DNA from: Parietaria judaica
Taxonomy: Eukaryota > Streptophyta > Magnoliopsida > Rosales > Urticaceae
DNA: 64,000 bases
Reading direction: 5' to 3'
NCBI GenBank assembly: GCA_954871525.1
Contig: OX940867.1
Span: 12,625,343-12,689,342, forward strand
The notes beneath the pieces are model-generated. The model saw only the letters and a program-made list of their open reading frames with translations, was not told the DNA's origin and made no database searches. Positions 45,221-56,407 of the stretch are shown piece by piece; position 1 is the first letter of the stretch, and every line of letters begins with the position of its first letter. The position numbers and the translations under genes are program-made.

Positions 45221-45340
45221 AAGTGTGCAACACGAGGACTTTCCAGGAGGTCACCCATCGTAGTACTACTCTCGCCCAAGCACGCTTAACTTCGGAGTTC
45301 TGATGGGATCCGGTGCATTAGTGCTGGTATGATCGCACCC
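45221..45340 (-). rRNA. 5S rRNA: 5S rRNA gene, copy 134
   Basis: Has C119U, C117A, G99A and G81C. Type-2 box. Last gene of the 11-unit duplication. Confidence 0.9.
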
Positions 45341-45559
45341 GTCAACATGTGCGGCGAAATGATATTTGTGTACACTCTTCCGCCGATTTTGTGGTAAAAC
45401 TACCATTTCTTTTCACGCCAAAGAAAACGGCGCACTACAGAAGTAAAAAATAAATTACTTTCACGTAAATTCTATTCTTATTTTAATTTCTAAACAAAAA
45501 ATAACCGTACGAACTTTAAATTTGGTACGGGCGTAAAAATAAAATCCGGGCAAAAAAGG

Positions 45560-45679
45560 AGGGGTGCAACACGAGGACTTTCCAGGAGGTCACCCATCGT
45601 AGTACTACTCTCGCCCAAGCACGCTTAACTTCAGAGTTCTGATGGGATCCGGTGCATTAGTGCTGGTATGATCGCACCC
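45560..45679 (-). rRNA. 5S rRNA: 5S rRNA gene, copy 135
   Basis: Has G99A, G81C and C47U: type (a) of the 4-unit repeat. Type-2 box. Confidence 0.91.
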
Positions 45680-45898
45680 GTCAACATGTGCGGCGAAATG
45701 ATATTTGTGTACACTCTTCCGCCGATTTTGTGGTAAAACTACCCTTTCTTTTCACGCCAAAGAAAACGGCGCTCTACAGAAGTAAAAAATAAATTACTTT
45801 CACGTAAATTCTAATCTTATTTTATTTTCTAAACAAAAAATAACCGTACGAACTTTAAATTTGGTACGGGCGTAAAAATAAAATCCGGGCAAAAAAGG

Positions 45899-46018
45899 AG
45901 GGGTGCAACACGAGGACTTCCCAGGAGGTCACCCATCCAGGTACTACTCTCGCCCAAGCACGCTTAACTTCGGAGTTCTGATGGGATCCGGTGCATTAGT
46001 GCTGGTATGATCACACCC
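45899..46018 (-). rRNA. 5S rRNA: 5S rRNA gene, copy 136
   Basis: Has A80U, U79C and C6U: type (b). Type-2 box. Confidence 0.91.
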
Positions 46019-46237
46019 GTCAACATGTGCGGCGAAATGATATTTGTGTACACTCTTCCGTCGATTTTGTGGTAAAACTACCCTTGCTTTTCACGCCAAA
46101 GAAAACGGCGCACTACAAAAGTAAAAAATAAATTACTTTCACGTAAATTCTAATCTTATTTTATTTTCTAAACAAAAAATAACCCTAAGAACTTTAAATT
46201 TGGTACGGACGTAAAAATAAAATCCGGGCAAAAAATG

Positions 46238-46357
46238 AAATGTGCAACACGAGGACTTCCCAGGAGGTCACCCATCTTAGTACTACTCTCGCCCAAGCAC
46301 GCTTAACTTCGGAGTTCTGATGGGATCCGGTGCATTAGTGCTGGTATGATCGCACCT
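46238..46357 (-). rRNA. 5S rRNA: 5S rRNA gene, copy 137
   Basis: Has C119U, C118U, C117A, G81A and G1A: type (c). A1-U118 replaces G1-C118. Transcription would start with A. Type-2 box. Confidence 0.88.
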
Positions 46358-46576
46358 GTCAACATGTGCGGCGAAATGATATTTGTGTACACTTTTCCGT
46401 TGATTTTGTGGTAAAACTACCCTTTCTTTTCACGCCAAAGAAAACGGCGCACTACAGAAGTAAAAAATAAATTACTTTCACGTAAATTCTAATCTTATTT
46501 TATTTTCTAAACAAAAAATAGCCGTAAGAACTTTAAATTTGGTACGGGCGTAAAAATAAAATACGGGCAAAAAAGG

Positions 46577-46696
46577 AGGGGTGCAACACTAGGACTTCCA
46601 AGGAGGTCACCCATCCTAGTACTACCCTCGCCCAAGCACGCTTAACTTCGGAGTTCTGATGGGATCCGGTGCATTAGTGCTGGTATGATCGCACCC
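46577..46696 (-). rRNA. 5S rRNA: 5S rRNA gene, copy 138
   Basis: Has C107A, G97U and A71G: type (d). Type-2 box. Confidence 0.9.
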
Positions 46697-46915
46697 GTCA
46701 ACATGTGCGGCGAAATGATATTTGTGTACACTCTTCCGCCGATTTTGTGGTAAAACTACCATTTCTTTTCACGCCAAAGAAAACGGCGCACTACAGAAGT
46801 AAAAAATAAATTACTTTCACGTAAATTCTAATCTTATTTTATTTTCTAAACAAAAAATAACCGTACGAACTTTAAATTTGGTACGGGCGTAAAAATAAAA
46901 TCCGGGCAAAAAAGG

Positions 46916-47035
46916 AGGGGTGCAACACGAGGACTTTCCAGGAGGTCACCCATCGTAGTACTACTCTCGCCCAAGCACGCTTAACTTCAGAGTTCTGATG
47001 GGATCCGGTGCATTAGTGCTGGTATGATCGCACCC
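46916..47035 (-). rRNA. 5S rRNA: 5S rRNA gene, copy 139
   Basis: Type (a): G99A, G81C, C47U. Type-2 box. Confidence 0.91.
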
Positions 47036-47254
47036 GTCAACATGTGCGGCGAAATGATATTTGTGTACACTCTTCCGCCGATTTTGTGGTAAAACTACCC
47101 TTTCTTTTCACGCCAAAGAAAACGGCGCTCTACAGAAGTAAAAAATAAATTACTTTCACGTAAATTCTAATCTTATTTTATTTTCTAAACAAAAAATAAC
47201 CGTACGAACTTTAAATTTGGTACGGGCGTAAAAATAAAATCCGGGCAAAAAAGG

Positions 47255-47374
47255 AGGGGTGCAACACGAGGACTTCCCAGGAGGTCACCCATCCAGGTAC
47301 TACTCTCGCCCAAGCACGCTTAACTTCGGAGTTCTGATGGGATCCGGTGCATTAGTGCTGGTATGATCACACCC
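47255..47374 (-). rRNA. 5S rRNA: 5S rRNA gene, copy 140
   Basis: Type (b): A80U, U79C, C6U. Type-2 box. Confidence 0.91.
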
Positions 47375-47593
47375 GTCAACATGTGCGGCGAAATGATATT
47401 TGTGTACACTCTTCCGTCGATTTTGTGGTAAAACTACCCTTGCTTTTCACGCCAAAGAAAACGGCGCACTACAAAAGTAAAAAATAAATTACTTTCACGT
47501 AAATTCTAATCTTATTTTATTTTCTAAACAAAAAATAACCCTAAGAACTTTAAATTTGGTACGGACGTAAAAATAAAATCCGGGCAAAAAATG

Positions 47594-47713
47594 AAATGTG
47601 CAACACGAGGACTTCCCAGGAGGTCACCCATCTTAGTACTACTCTCGCCCAAGCACGCTTAACTTCGGAGTTCTGATGGGATCCGGTGCATTAGTGCTGG
47701 TATGATCGCACCT
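47594..47713 (-). rRNA. 5S rRNA: 5S rRNA gene, copy 141
   Basis: Type (c): C119U, C118U, C117A, G81A, G1A. Type-2 box. Confidence 0.88.
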
Positions 47714-47932
47714 GTCAACATGTGCGGCGAAATGATATTTGTGTACACTTTTCCGTTGATTTTGTGGTAAAACTACCCTTTCTTTTCACGCCAAAGAAAA
47801 CGGCGCACTACAGAAGTAAAAAATAAATTACTTTCACGTAAATTCTAATCTTATTTTATTTTCTAAACAAAAAATAGCCGTAAGAACTTTAAATTTGGTA
47901 CGGGCGTAAAAATAAAATACGGGCAAAAAAGG

Positions 47933-48052
47933 AGGGGTGCAACACTAGGACTTCCAAGGAGGTCACCCATCCTAGTACTACCCTCGCCCAAGCACGCTTA
48001 ACTTCGGAGTTCTGATGGGATCCGGTGCATTAGTGCTGGTATGATCGCACCC
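47933..48052 (-). rRNA. 5S rRNA: 5S rRNA gene, copy 142
   Basis: Type (d): C107A, G97U, A71G. Type-2 box. Confidence 0.9.
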
Positions 48053-48271
48053 GTCAACATGTGCGGCGAAATGATATTTGTGTACACTCTTCCGCCGATT
48101 TTGTGGTAAAACTACCATTTCTTTTCACGCCAAAGAAAACGGCGCACTACAGAAGTAAAAAATAAATTACTTTCACGTAAATTCTAATCTTATTTTATTT
48201 TCTAAACAAAAAATAACCGTAAGAACTTTAAATTTGGTACGGGCGTAAAAATAAAATCCGGGCAAAAAAGG

Positions 48272-48391
48272 AGGGGTGCAACACGAGGACTTTCCAGGAG
48301 GTCACCCATCGTAGTACTACTCTCGCCCAAGCACGCTTAACTTCAGAGTTCTGATGGGATCCGGTGCATTAGTGCTGGTATGATCGCACCC
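48272..48391 (-). rRNA. 5S rRNA: 5S rRNA gene, copy 143
   Basis: Type (a): G99A, G81C, C47U. Type-2 box. Its downstream spacer has GTAAGAAC where the other (a) units of this repeat have GTACGAAC. Confidence 0.91.
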
Positions 48392-48610
48392 GTCAACATG
48401 TGCGGCGAAATGATATTTGTGTACACTCTTCCGCCGATTTTGTGGTAAAACTACCCTTTCTTTTCACGCCAAAGAAAACGGCGCTCTACAGAAGTAAAAA
48501 ATAAATTACTTTCACGTAAATTCTAATCTTATTTTATTTTCTAAACAAAAAATAACCGTACGAACTTTAAATTTGGTACGGGCGTAAAAATAAAATCCGG
48601 GCAAAAAAGG

Positions 48611-48730
48611 AGGGGTGCAACACGAGGACTTCCCAGGAGGTCACCCATCCAGGTACTACTCTCGCCCAAGCACGCTTAACTTCGGAGTTCTGATGGGATC
48701 CGGTGCATTAGTGCTGGTATGATCACACCC
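48611..48730 (-). rRNA. 5S rRNA: 5S rRNA gene, copy 144
   Basis: Type (b): A80U, U79C, C6U. Type-2 box. Confidence 0.91.
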
Positions 48731-48949
48731 GTCAACATGTGCGGCGAAATGATATTTGTGTACACTCTTCCGTCGATTTTGTGGTAAAACTACCCTTGCT
48801 TTTCACGCCAAAGAAAACGGCGCACTACAAAAGTAAAAAATAAATTACTTTCACGTAAATTCTAATCTTATTTTATTTTCTAAACAAAAAATAACCCTAA
48901 GAACTTTAAATTTGGTACGGACGTAAAAATAAAATCCGGGCAAAAAATG

Positions 48950-49069
48950 AAATGTGCAACACGAGGACTTCCCAGGAGGTCACCCATCTTAGTACTACTC
49001 TCGCCCAAGCACGCTTAACTTCGGAGTTCTGATGGGATCCGGTGCATTAGTGCTGGTATGATCGCACCT
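48950..49069 (-). rRNA. 5S rRNA: 5S rRNA gene, copy 145
   Basis: Type (c): C119U, C118U, C117A, G81A, G1A. Type-2 box. Confidence 0.88.
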
Positions 49070-49288
49070 GTCAACATGTGCGGCGAAATGATATTTGTGT
49101 ACACTTTTCCGTTGATTTTGTGGTAAAACTACCCTTTCTTTTCACGCCAAAGAAAACGGCGCACTACAGAAGTAAAAAATAAATTACTTTCACGTAAATT
49201 CTAATCTTATTTTATTTTCTAAACAAAAAATAGCCGTAAGAACTTTAAATTTGGTACGGGCGTAAAAATAAAATACGGGCAAAAAAGG

Positions 49289-49408
49289 AGGGGTGCAACA
49301 CTAGGACTTCCAAGGAGGTCACCCATCCTAGTACTACCCACGCCCAAGCACGCTTAACTTCGGAGTTCTGATGGGATCCGGTGCATTAGTGCTGGTATGA
49401 TCGCACCC
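49289..49408 (-). rRNA. 5S rRNA: 5S rRNA gene, copy 146
   Basis: Type (d) with private A69U in the intermediate element. Type-2 box. Confidence 0.89.
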
Positions 49409-49627
49409 GTCAACATGTGCGGCGAAATGATATTTGTGTACACTCTTCCGCCGATTTTGTGGTAAAACTACCATTTCTTTTCACGCCAAAGAAAACGGCG
49501 CACTACAGAAGTAAAAAATAAATTACTTTCACGTAAATTCTAATCTTATTTTATTTTCTAAACAAAAAATAACCGTACGAACTTTAAATTTGGTACGGGC
49601 GTAAAAATAAAATCCGGGCAAAAAAGG

Positions 49628-49747
49628 AGGGGTGCAACACGAGGACTTTCCAGGAGGTCACCCATCGTAGTACTACTCTCGCCCAAGCACGCTTAACTTC
49701 AGAGTTCTGATGGGATCCGGTGCATTAGTGCTGGTATGATCGCACCC
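49628..49747 (-). rRNA. 5S rRNA: 5S rRNA gene, copy 147
   Basis: Type (a): G99A, G81C, C47U. Type-2 box. Confidence 0.91.
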
Positions 49748-49966
49748 GTCAACATGTGCGGCGAAATGATATTTGTGTACACTCTTCCGCCGATTTTGTG
49801 GTAAAACTACCCTTTCTTTTCACGCCAAAGAAAACGGCGCTCTACAGAAGTAAAAAATAAATTACTTTCACGTAAATTCTAATCTTATTTTATTTTCTAA
49901 ACAAAAAATAACCGTACGAACTTTAAATTTGGTACGGGCGTAAAAATAAAATCCGGGCAAAAAAGG

Positions 49967-50086
49967 AGGGGTGCAACACGAGGACTTCCCAGGAGGTCAC
50001 CCATCCAGGTACTACTCTCGCCCAAGCACGCTTAACTTCGGAGTTCTGATGGGATCCGGTGCATTAGTGCTGGTATGATCACACCC
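49967..50086 (-). rRNA. 5S rRNA: 5S rRNA gene, copy 148
   Basis: Type (b): A80U, U79C, C6U. Type-2 box. Confidence 0.91.
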
Positions 50087-50305
50087 GTCAACATGTGCGG
50101 CGAAATGATATTTGTGTACACTCTTCCGTCGATTTTGTGGTAAAACTACCCTTGCTTTTCACGCCAAAGAAAACGGCGCACTACAAAAGTAAAAAATAAA
50201 TTACTTTCACGTAAATTCTAATCTTATTTTATTTTCTAAACAAAAAATAACCCTAAGAACTTTAAATTTGGTACGGACGTAAAAATAAAATCCGGGCAAA
50301 AAATG

Positions 50306-50425
50306 AAATGTGCAACACGAGGACTTCCCAGGAGGTCACCCATCTTAGTACTACTCTCGCCCAAGCACGCTTAACTTCGGATTTCTGATGGGATCCGGTG
50401 CATTAGTGCTGGTATGATCGCACCT
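50306..50425 (-). rRNA. 5S rRNA: 5S rRNA gene, copy 149
   Basis: Type (c) with private C44A. Type-2 box. Confidence 0.88.
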
Positions 50426-50644
50426 GTCAACATGTGCGGCGAAATGATATTTGTGTACACTTTTCCGTTGATTTTGTGGTAAAACTACCCTTTCTTTTCA
50501 CGCCAAAGAAAACGGCGCACTACAGAAGTAAAAAATAAATTACTTTCACGTAAATTCTAATCTTATTTTATTTTCTAAACAAAAAATAGCCGTAAGAACT
50601 TTAAATTTGGTACGGGCGTAAAAATAAAATACGGGCAAAAAAGG

Positions 50645-50764
50645 AGGGGTGCAACACTAGGACTTCCAAGGAGGTCACCCATCCTAGTACTACCCTCGCC
50701 CAAGCACGCTTAACTTCGGAGTTCTGATGGGATTCGGTGCATTAGTGCTGGTATGATCGCACCC
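50645..50764 (-). rRNA. 5S rRNA: 5S rRNA gene, copy 150
   Basis: Type (d) with private G31A, which removes the BamHI site. Type-2 box. Confidence 0.89.
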
Positions 50765-50983
50765 GTCAACATGTGCGGCGAAATGATATTTGTGTACACT
50801 CTTCCGCCGATTTTGTGGTAAAACTACCATTTCTTTTCACGCCAAAGAAAACGGCGCACTACAGAAGTAAAAAATAAATTACTTTCACGTAAATTCTAAT
50901 CTTATTTTATTTTCTAAACAAAAAATAACCGTACGAACTTTAAATTTGGTACGGGCGTAAAAATAAAATCCGGGCAAAAAAGG

Positions 50984-51103
50984 AGGGGTGCAACACGAGG
51001 ACTTTCCAGGAGGTCACCCATCGTAGTACTACTCTCGCCCAAGCACGCTTAACTTCAGAGTTCTGATGGGATCCGGTGCATTAGTGCTGGTATGATCGCA
51101 CCC
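50984..51103 (-). rRNA. 5S rRNA: 5S rRNA gene, copy 151
   Basis: Type (a), the last before the inserted four-gene module. Type-2 box. Confidence 0.91.
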
Positions 51104-51322
51104 GTCAACATGTGCGGCGAAATGATATTTGTGTACACTCTTCCGCCGATTTTGTGGTAAAACTACCCTTTCTTTTCACGCCAAAGAAAACGGCGCACTA
51201 CAGAAGTAAAAAATAAATTACTTTCACGTAAATTCTAATCTTATTTTATTTTCTAAACAAAAAATAACCGTAAGAACTTTAAATTTGGTACGGGCGTAAA
51301 AATAAAATCCGGGCAAAAAAGG

Positions 51323-51442
51323 AGGGGTGCAACACGAGGACTTCCCAGGAGGTCACCCATCCTAGTACTACTCTCGCCCAAGCACGCTTAACTTCGGAGT
51401 TCTGATGGGATCCGGTGCATTAGTGCTGGTATGATCGCACCC
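51323..51442 (-). rRNA. 5S rRNA: 5S rRNA gene, copy 152
   Basis: Consensus gene, the last in the window. Type-2m box. Confidence 0.97.
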
Positions 51443-51661
51443 GTCAACAAGTGCGGCGAAATGATATTTGTGTACGCTCTTCCGCCGATTTTGTGGTAAA
51501 ACTACCCTTTCTTTTCACGCCAAAGAAAACGGCGCACTACAGAAGTAAAAAATAAATTACTTTCACGTAAATTCTAATCTTATTTTATTTTCTAAACAAA
51601 AAATAACCGTAAGAACTTTAAATTTGGTATGGGCGTAAAAATAAAATCCGGGCAAAAAAGG

Positions 51662-51781
51662 AGGGGTGCAACACGAGGACTTCCCAGGAGGTCACCCATC
51701 CTAGTACTACTCTCGCCCAAGCACGCTTAACTTCGGAGTTCTGATGGGATCCGGTGCATTAGTGCTGGTACGATCGCACCC
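51662..51781 (-). rRNA. 5S rRNA: 5S rRNA gene, copy 153
   Basis: Has A11G only. Type-2 box. Confidence 0.95.
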
Positions 51782-52000
51782 GTCAACATGTGCGGCGAAA
51801 TGATATTTGTGTACACTCTTCCGCCGATTTTGTGGTAAAACTACCCTTTCTTTTCACGCCAAAGAAAACGGCGCACTACAGAAGTAAAAAATAAATTACT
51901 TTCACGTAAATTCTAATCTTATTTTATTTTCTAAACAAAAAATAACCGTACGAACTTTAAATTTGGTACGGGCGTAAAAATAAAATCCGGGCAAAAAAGG

Positions 52001-52120
52001 AGGGGTGCAACACGAGGACTTCCCAGGAGGTCACCCATCCTAGTACTACTCTCGCCCAAGCACGCTTAACATCGGAGTTCTGATGGGATCCGGTGCATTA
52101 GTGCTGGTATGATCGCACCC
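52001..52120 (-). rRNA. 5S rRNA: 5S rRNA gene, copy 154
   Basis: Has A50U only. Type-2 box. Confidence 0.95.
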
Positions 52121-52339
52121 GTCAACATGTGCGGCGAAATGATATTTGTGTACACTCTTCCGCCGATTTTGTGGTAAAACTACCCTTTCTTTTCACGCCA
52201 AAGAAAACGGCGCACTACAGAAGTAAAAAATAAATTACTTTCACGTAAATTCTATTCTTATTTTAATTTCTAAACAAAAAATAACCGTAAGAACTTTAAA
52301 TTTGGTACGGGCGTAAAAATAAAATCCGGGCAAAAAATG

Positions 52340-52459
52340 AAGTGTGCAACACGAGGACTTTCCAGGAGGTCACCCATCGTAGTACTACTCTCGCCCAAGC
52401 ACGCTTAACTTCGGAGTTCTGATGGGATCCGGTGCATTAGTGCTGGTATGATCGCACCC
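52340..52459 (-). rRNA. 5S rRNA: 5S rRNA gene, copy 155
   Basis: Has C119U, C117A, G99A and G81C. Type-2 box. Confidence 0.9.
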
Positions 52460-52678
52460 GTCAACATGTGCGGCGAAATGATATTTGTGTACACTCTTCC
52501 GCCGATTTTGTGGTAAAACTACCATTTCTTTTCACGCCAAAGAAAACGGCGCACTACAGAAGTAAAAAATAAATTACTTTCACGTAAATTCTAATCTTAT
52601 TTTATTTTCTAAACAAAAAATAACCGTACGAACTTTAAATTTGGTACGGGCGTAAAAATAAAATCCGGGCAAAAAAGG

Positions 52679-52798
52679 AGGGGTGCAACACGAGGACTTT
52701 CCAGGAGGTCACCCATCGTAGTACTACTCTCGCCCAAGCACGCTTAACTTCAGAGTTCTGATGGGATCCGGTGCATTAGTGCTGGTATGATCGCACCC
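52679..52798 (-). rRNA. 5S rRNA: 5S rRNA gene, copy 156
   Basis: Type (a): G99A, G81C, C47U; the 4-unit order resumes here. Type-2 box. Confidence 0.91.
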
Positions 52799-53017
52799 GT
52801 CAACATGTGCGGCGAAATGATATTTGTGTACACTCTTCCGCCGATTTTGTGGTAAAACTACCCTTTCTTTTCACGCGAAAGAAAACGGCGCTCTACAGAA
52901 GTAAAAAATAAATTACTTTCACGTAAATTCTAATCTTATTTTATTTTCTAAACAAAAAATAACCGTACGAACTTTAAATTTGGTACGGGCGTAAAAATAA
53001 AATCCGGGCAAAAAAGG

Positions 53018-53137
53018 AGGGGTGCAACACGAGGACTTCCCAGGAGGTCACCCATCCAGGTACTACTCTCGCCCAAGCACGCTTAACTTCGGAGTTCTGA
53101 TGGGATCCGGTGCATTAGTGCTGGTATGATCACACCC
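53018..53137 (-). rRNA. 5S rRNA: 5S rRNA gene, copy 157
   Basis: Type (b): A80U, U79C, C6U. Type-2 box. Confidence 0.91.
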
Positions 53138-53356
53138 GTCAACATGTGCGGCGAAATGATATTTGTGTACACTCTTCCGTCGATTTTGTGGTAAAACTAC
53201 CCTTGCTTTTCACGCCAAAGAAAACGGCGCACTACAAAAGTAAAAAATAAATTACTTTCACGTAAATTCTAATCTTATTTTATTTTCTAAACAAAAAATA
53301 ACCCTAAGAACTTTAAATTTGGTACGGACGTAAAAATAAAATCCGGGCAAAAAATG

Positions 53357-53476
53357 AAATGTGCAACACGAGGACTTCCCAGGAGGTCACCCATCTTAGT
53401 ACTACTCTCGCCCAAGCACGCTTAACTTCGGAGTTCTGATGGGATCCGGTGCATTAGTGCTGGTATGATCGCACCT
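53357..53476 (-). rRNA. 5S rRNA: 5S rRNA gene, copy 158
   Basis: Type (c): C119U, C118U, C117A, G81A, G1A. Type-2 box. Confidence 0.88.
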
Positions 53477-53695
53477 GTCAACATGTGCGGCGAAATGATA
53501 TTTGTGTACACTTTTCCGTTGATTTTGTGGTAAAACTACCCTTTCTTTTCACGCCAAAGAAAACGGCGCACTACAGAAGTAAAAAATAAATTACTTTCAC
53601 GTAAATTCTAATCTTATTTTATTTTCTAAACAAAAAATAGCCGTAAGAACTTTAAATTTGGTACGGGCGTAAAAATAAAATACGGGCAAAAAAGG

Positions 53696-53815
53696 AGGGG
53701 TGCAACACTAGGACTTCCAAGGAGGTCACCCATCCTAGTACTACCCTCGCCCAAGCACGCTTAACTTCGGAGTTCTGATGGGATCCGGTGCATTAGTGCT
53801 GGTATGATCGCACCC
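53696..53815 (-). rRNA. 5S rRNA: 5S rRNA gene, copy 159
   Basis: Type (d): C107A, G97U, A71G. Type-2 box. Confidence 0.9.
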
Positions 53816-54034
53816 GTCAACATGTGCGGCGAAATGATATTTGTGTACACTCTTCCGCCGATTTTGTGGTAAAACTACCATTTCTTTTCACGCCAAAGAA
53901 AACGGCGCACTACAGAAGTAAAAAATAAATTACTTTCACGTAAATTCTAATCTTATTTTATTTTCTAAACAAAAAATAACCGTACGAACTTTAAATTTGG
54001 TACGGGCGTAAAAATAAAATCCGGGCAAAAAAGG

Positions 54035-54154
54035 AGGGGTGCAACACGAGGACTTTCCAGGAGGTCACCCATCGTAGTACTACTCTCGCCCAAGCACGCT
54101 TAACTTCGGAGTTCTGATGGGATCCGGTGCATTAGTGCTGGTATGATCGCACCC
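54035..54154 (-). rRNA. 5S rRNA: 5S rRNA gene, copy 160
   Basis: Type (a) without C47U: G99A and G81C only. Type-2 box. Confidence 0.92.
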
Positions 54155-54373
54155 GTCAACATGTGCGGCGAAATGATATTTGTGTACACTCTTCCGCCGA
54201 TTTTGTGGTAAAACTACCCTTTCTTTTCACGCCAAAGAAAACGGCGCTCTACAGAAGTAAAAAATAAATTACTTTCACGTAAATTCTAATCTTATTTTAT
54301 TTTCTAAACAAAAAATAACCGTACGAACTTTAAATTTGGTACGGGCGTAAAAATAAAATCCGGGCAAAAAAGG

Positions 54374-54493
54374 AGGGGTGCAACACGAGGACTTCCCAGG
54401 AGGTCACCCATCCAGGTACTACTCTCGCCCAAGCACGCTTAACTTCGGAGTTCTGATGGGATCCGGTGCATTAGTGCTGGTATGATCACACCC
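54374..54493 (-). rRNA. 5S rRNA: 5S rRNA gene, copy 161
   Basis: Type (b): A80U, U79C, C6U. Type-2 box. Confidence 0.91.
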
Positions 54494-54712
54494 GTCAACA
54501 TGTGCGGCGAAATGATATTTGTGTACACTCTTCCGTCGATTTTGTGGTAAAACTACCCTTGCTTTTCACGCCAAAGAAAACGGCGCACTACAAAAGTAAA
54601 AAATAAATTACTTTCACGTAAATTCTAATCTTATTTTATTTTCTAAACAAAAAATAACCCTAAGAACTTTAAATTTGGTACGGACGTAAAAATAAAATCC
54701 GGGCAAAAAATG

Positions 54713-54832
54713 AAATGTGCAACACGAGGACTTCCCAGGAGGTCACCCATCTTAGTACTACTCTCGCCCAAGCACGCTTAACTTCGGAGTTCTGATGGGA
54801 TCCGGTGCATTAGTGCTGGTATGATCGCACCT
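54713..54832 (-). rRNA. 5S rRNA: 5S rRNA gene, copy 162
   Basis: Type (c): C119U, C118U, C117A, G81A, G1A. Type-2 box. Confidence 0.88.
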
Positions 54833-55051
54833 GTCAACATGTGCGGCGAAATGATATTTGTGTACACTTTTCCGTTGATTTTGTGGTAAAACTACCCTTT
54901 CTTTTCACGCCAAAGAAAACGGCGCACTACAGAAGTAAAAAATAAATTACTTTCACGTAAATTCTAATCTTATTTTATTTTCTAAACAAAAAATAGCCGT
55001 AAGAACTTTAAATTTGGTACGGGCGTAAAAATAAAATACGGGCAAAAAAGG

Positions 55052-55171
55052 AGGGGTGCAACACTAGGACTTCCAAGGAGGTCACCCATCCTAGTACTAC
55101 CCTCGCCCAAGCACGCTTAACTTCGGAGTTCTGATGGGATCCGGTGCATTAGTGCTGGTATGATCGCACCC
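55052..55171 (-). rRNA. 5S rRNA: 5S rRNA gene, copy 163
   Basis: Type (d): C107A, G97U, A71G. Type-2 box. Confidence 0.9.
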
Positions 55172-55390
55172 GTCAACATGTGCGGCGAAATGATATTTGT
55201 GTACACTCTTCCGCCGATTTTGTGGTAAAACTACCATTTCTTTTCACGCCAAAGAAAACGGCGCACTACAGAAGTAAAAAATAAATTACTTTCACGTAAA
55301 TTCTAATCTTATTTTATTTTCTAAACAAAAAATAACCGTACGAACTTTAAATTTGGTACGGGCGTAAAAATAAAATCCGGGCAAAAAAGG

Positions 55391-55510
55391 AGGGGTGCAA
55401 CACGAGGACTTTCCAGGAGGTCACCCATCGTAGTACTACTCTCGCCCAAGCACGCTTAACTTCAGAGTTCTGATGGGATCCGGTGCATTAGTGCTGGTAT
55501 GATCGCACCC
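55391..55510 (-). rRNA. 5S rRNA: 5S rRNA gene, copy 164
   Basis: Type (a): G99A, G81C, C47U. Type-2 box. Confidence 0.91.
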
Positions 55511-55729
55511 GTCAACATGTGCGGCGAAATGATATTTGTGTACACTCTTCCGCCGATTTTGTGGTAAAACTACCCTTTCTTTTCACGCCAAAGAAAACGG
55601 CGCTCTACAGAAGTAAAAAATAAATTACTTTCACGTAAATTCTAATCTTATTTTATTTTCTAAACAAAAAATAACCGTACGAACTTTAAATTTGGTACGG
55701 GCGTAAAAATAAAATCCGGGCAAAAAAGG

Positions 55730-55849
55730 AGGGGTGCAACACGAGGACTTCCCAGGAGGTCACCCATCCAGGTACTACTCTCGCCCAAGCACGCTTAACT
55801 TCGGAGTTCTGATGGGATCCGGTGCATTAGTGCTGGTATGATCACACCC
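55730..55849 (-). rRNA. 5S rRNA: 5S rRNA gene, copy 165
   Basis: Type (b): A80U, U79C, C6U. Type-2 box. Confidence 0.91.
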
Positions 55850-56068
55850 GTCAACATGTGCGGCGAAATGATATTTGTGTACACTCTTCCGTCGATTTTG
55901 TGGTAAAACTACCCTTGCTTTTCACGCCAAAGAAAACGGCGCACTACAAAAGTAAAAAATAAATTACTTTCACGTAAATTCTAATCTTATTTTATTTTCT
56001 AAACAAAAAATAACCCTAAGAACTTTAAATTTGGTACGGACGTAAAAATAAAATCCGGGCAAAAAATG

Positions 56069-56188
56069 AAATGTGCAACACGAGGACTTCCCAGGAGGTC
56101 ACCCATCTTAGTACTACTCTCGCCCAAGCACGCTTAACTTCGGAGTTCTGATGGGATCCGGTGCATTAGTGCTGGTATGATCGCACCT
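56069..56188 (-). rRNA. 5S rRNA: 5S rRNA gene, copy 166
   Basis: Type (c): C119U, C118U, C117A, G81A, G1A. Type-2 box. Confidence 0.88.
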
Positions 56189-56407
56189 GTCAACATGTGC
56201 GGCGAAATGATATTTGTGTACACTTTTCCGTTGATTTTGTGGTAAAACTACCCTTTCTTTTCACGCCAAAGAAAACGGCGCACTACAGAAGTAAAAAATA
56301 AATTACTTTCACGTAAATTCTAATCTTATTTTATTTTCTAAACAAAAAATAGCCGTAAGAACTTTAAATTTGGTACGGGCGTAAAAATAAAATACGGGCA
56401 AAAAAGG

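Larger units (their letters stand above)
38780..45340 (-). repeat. 11-unit duplication, copies 115-123 and 126-134
   Basis: Nine consecutive subtypes (C107U/A40U, A71U/G68A, G64A, C117G/G102U, internal T4, type-2m, A11G, A50U, C119U group) recur in the same order 3,729 bp apart. The rare GTTAAC upstream word and the AAATAATATT box also recur. Copies 124-125 separate the two versions; copy 124 looks like a tandem repeat of copy 123. Confidence 0.88.
45560..51103 (-). repeat. 4-unit higher-order repeat, copies 135-151
   Basis: Four subtypes repeat every 1,356 bp: (a) G99A/G81C/C47U; (b) A80U/U79C/C6U; (c) C119U/C118U/C117A/G81A/G1A; (d) C107A/G97U/A71G. Four full periods and one extra (a) unit are present. 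Spacer markers such as ACGGACG, ATACGGGC and the CTCTACAG word recur with the same phase. Confidence 0.92.
51323..52459 (-). repeat. Four-gene module inserted in the 4-unit repeat, copies 152-155
   Basis: Type-2m consensus, A11G, A50U and C119U/C117A/G99A/G81C genes interrupt the 4-unit repeat between two (a) units (151 and 156). The same module occurs at copies 37-40, 111-114, 120-123, 131-134 and 173-176. Confidence 0.85.
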
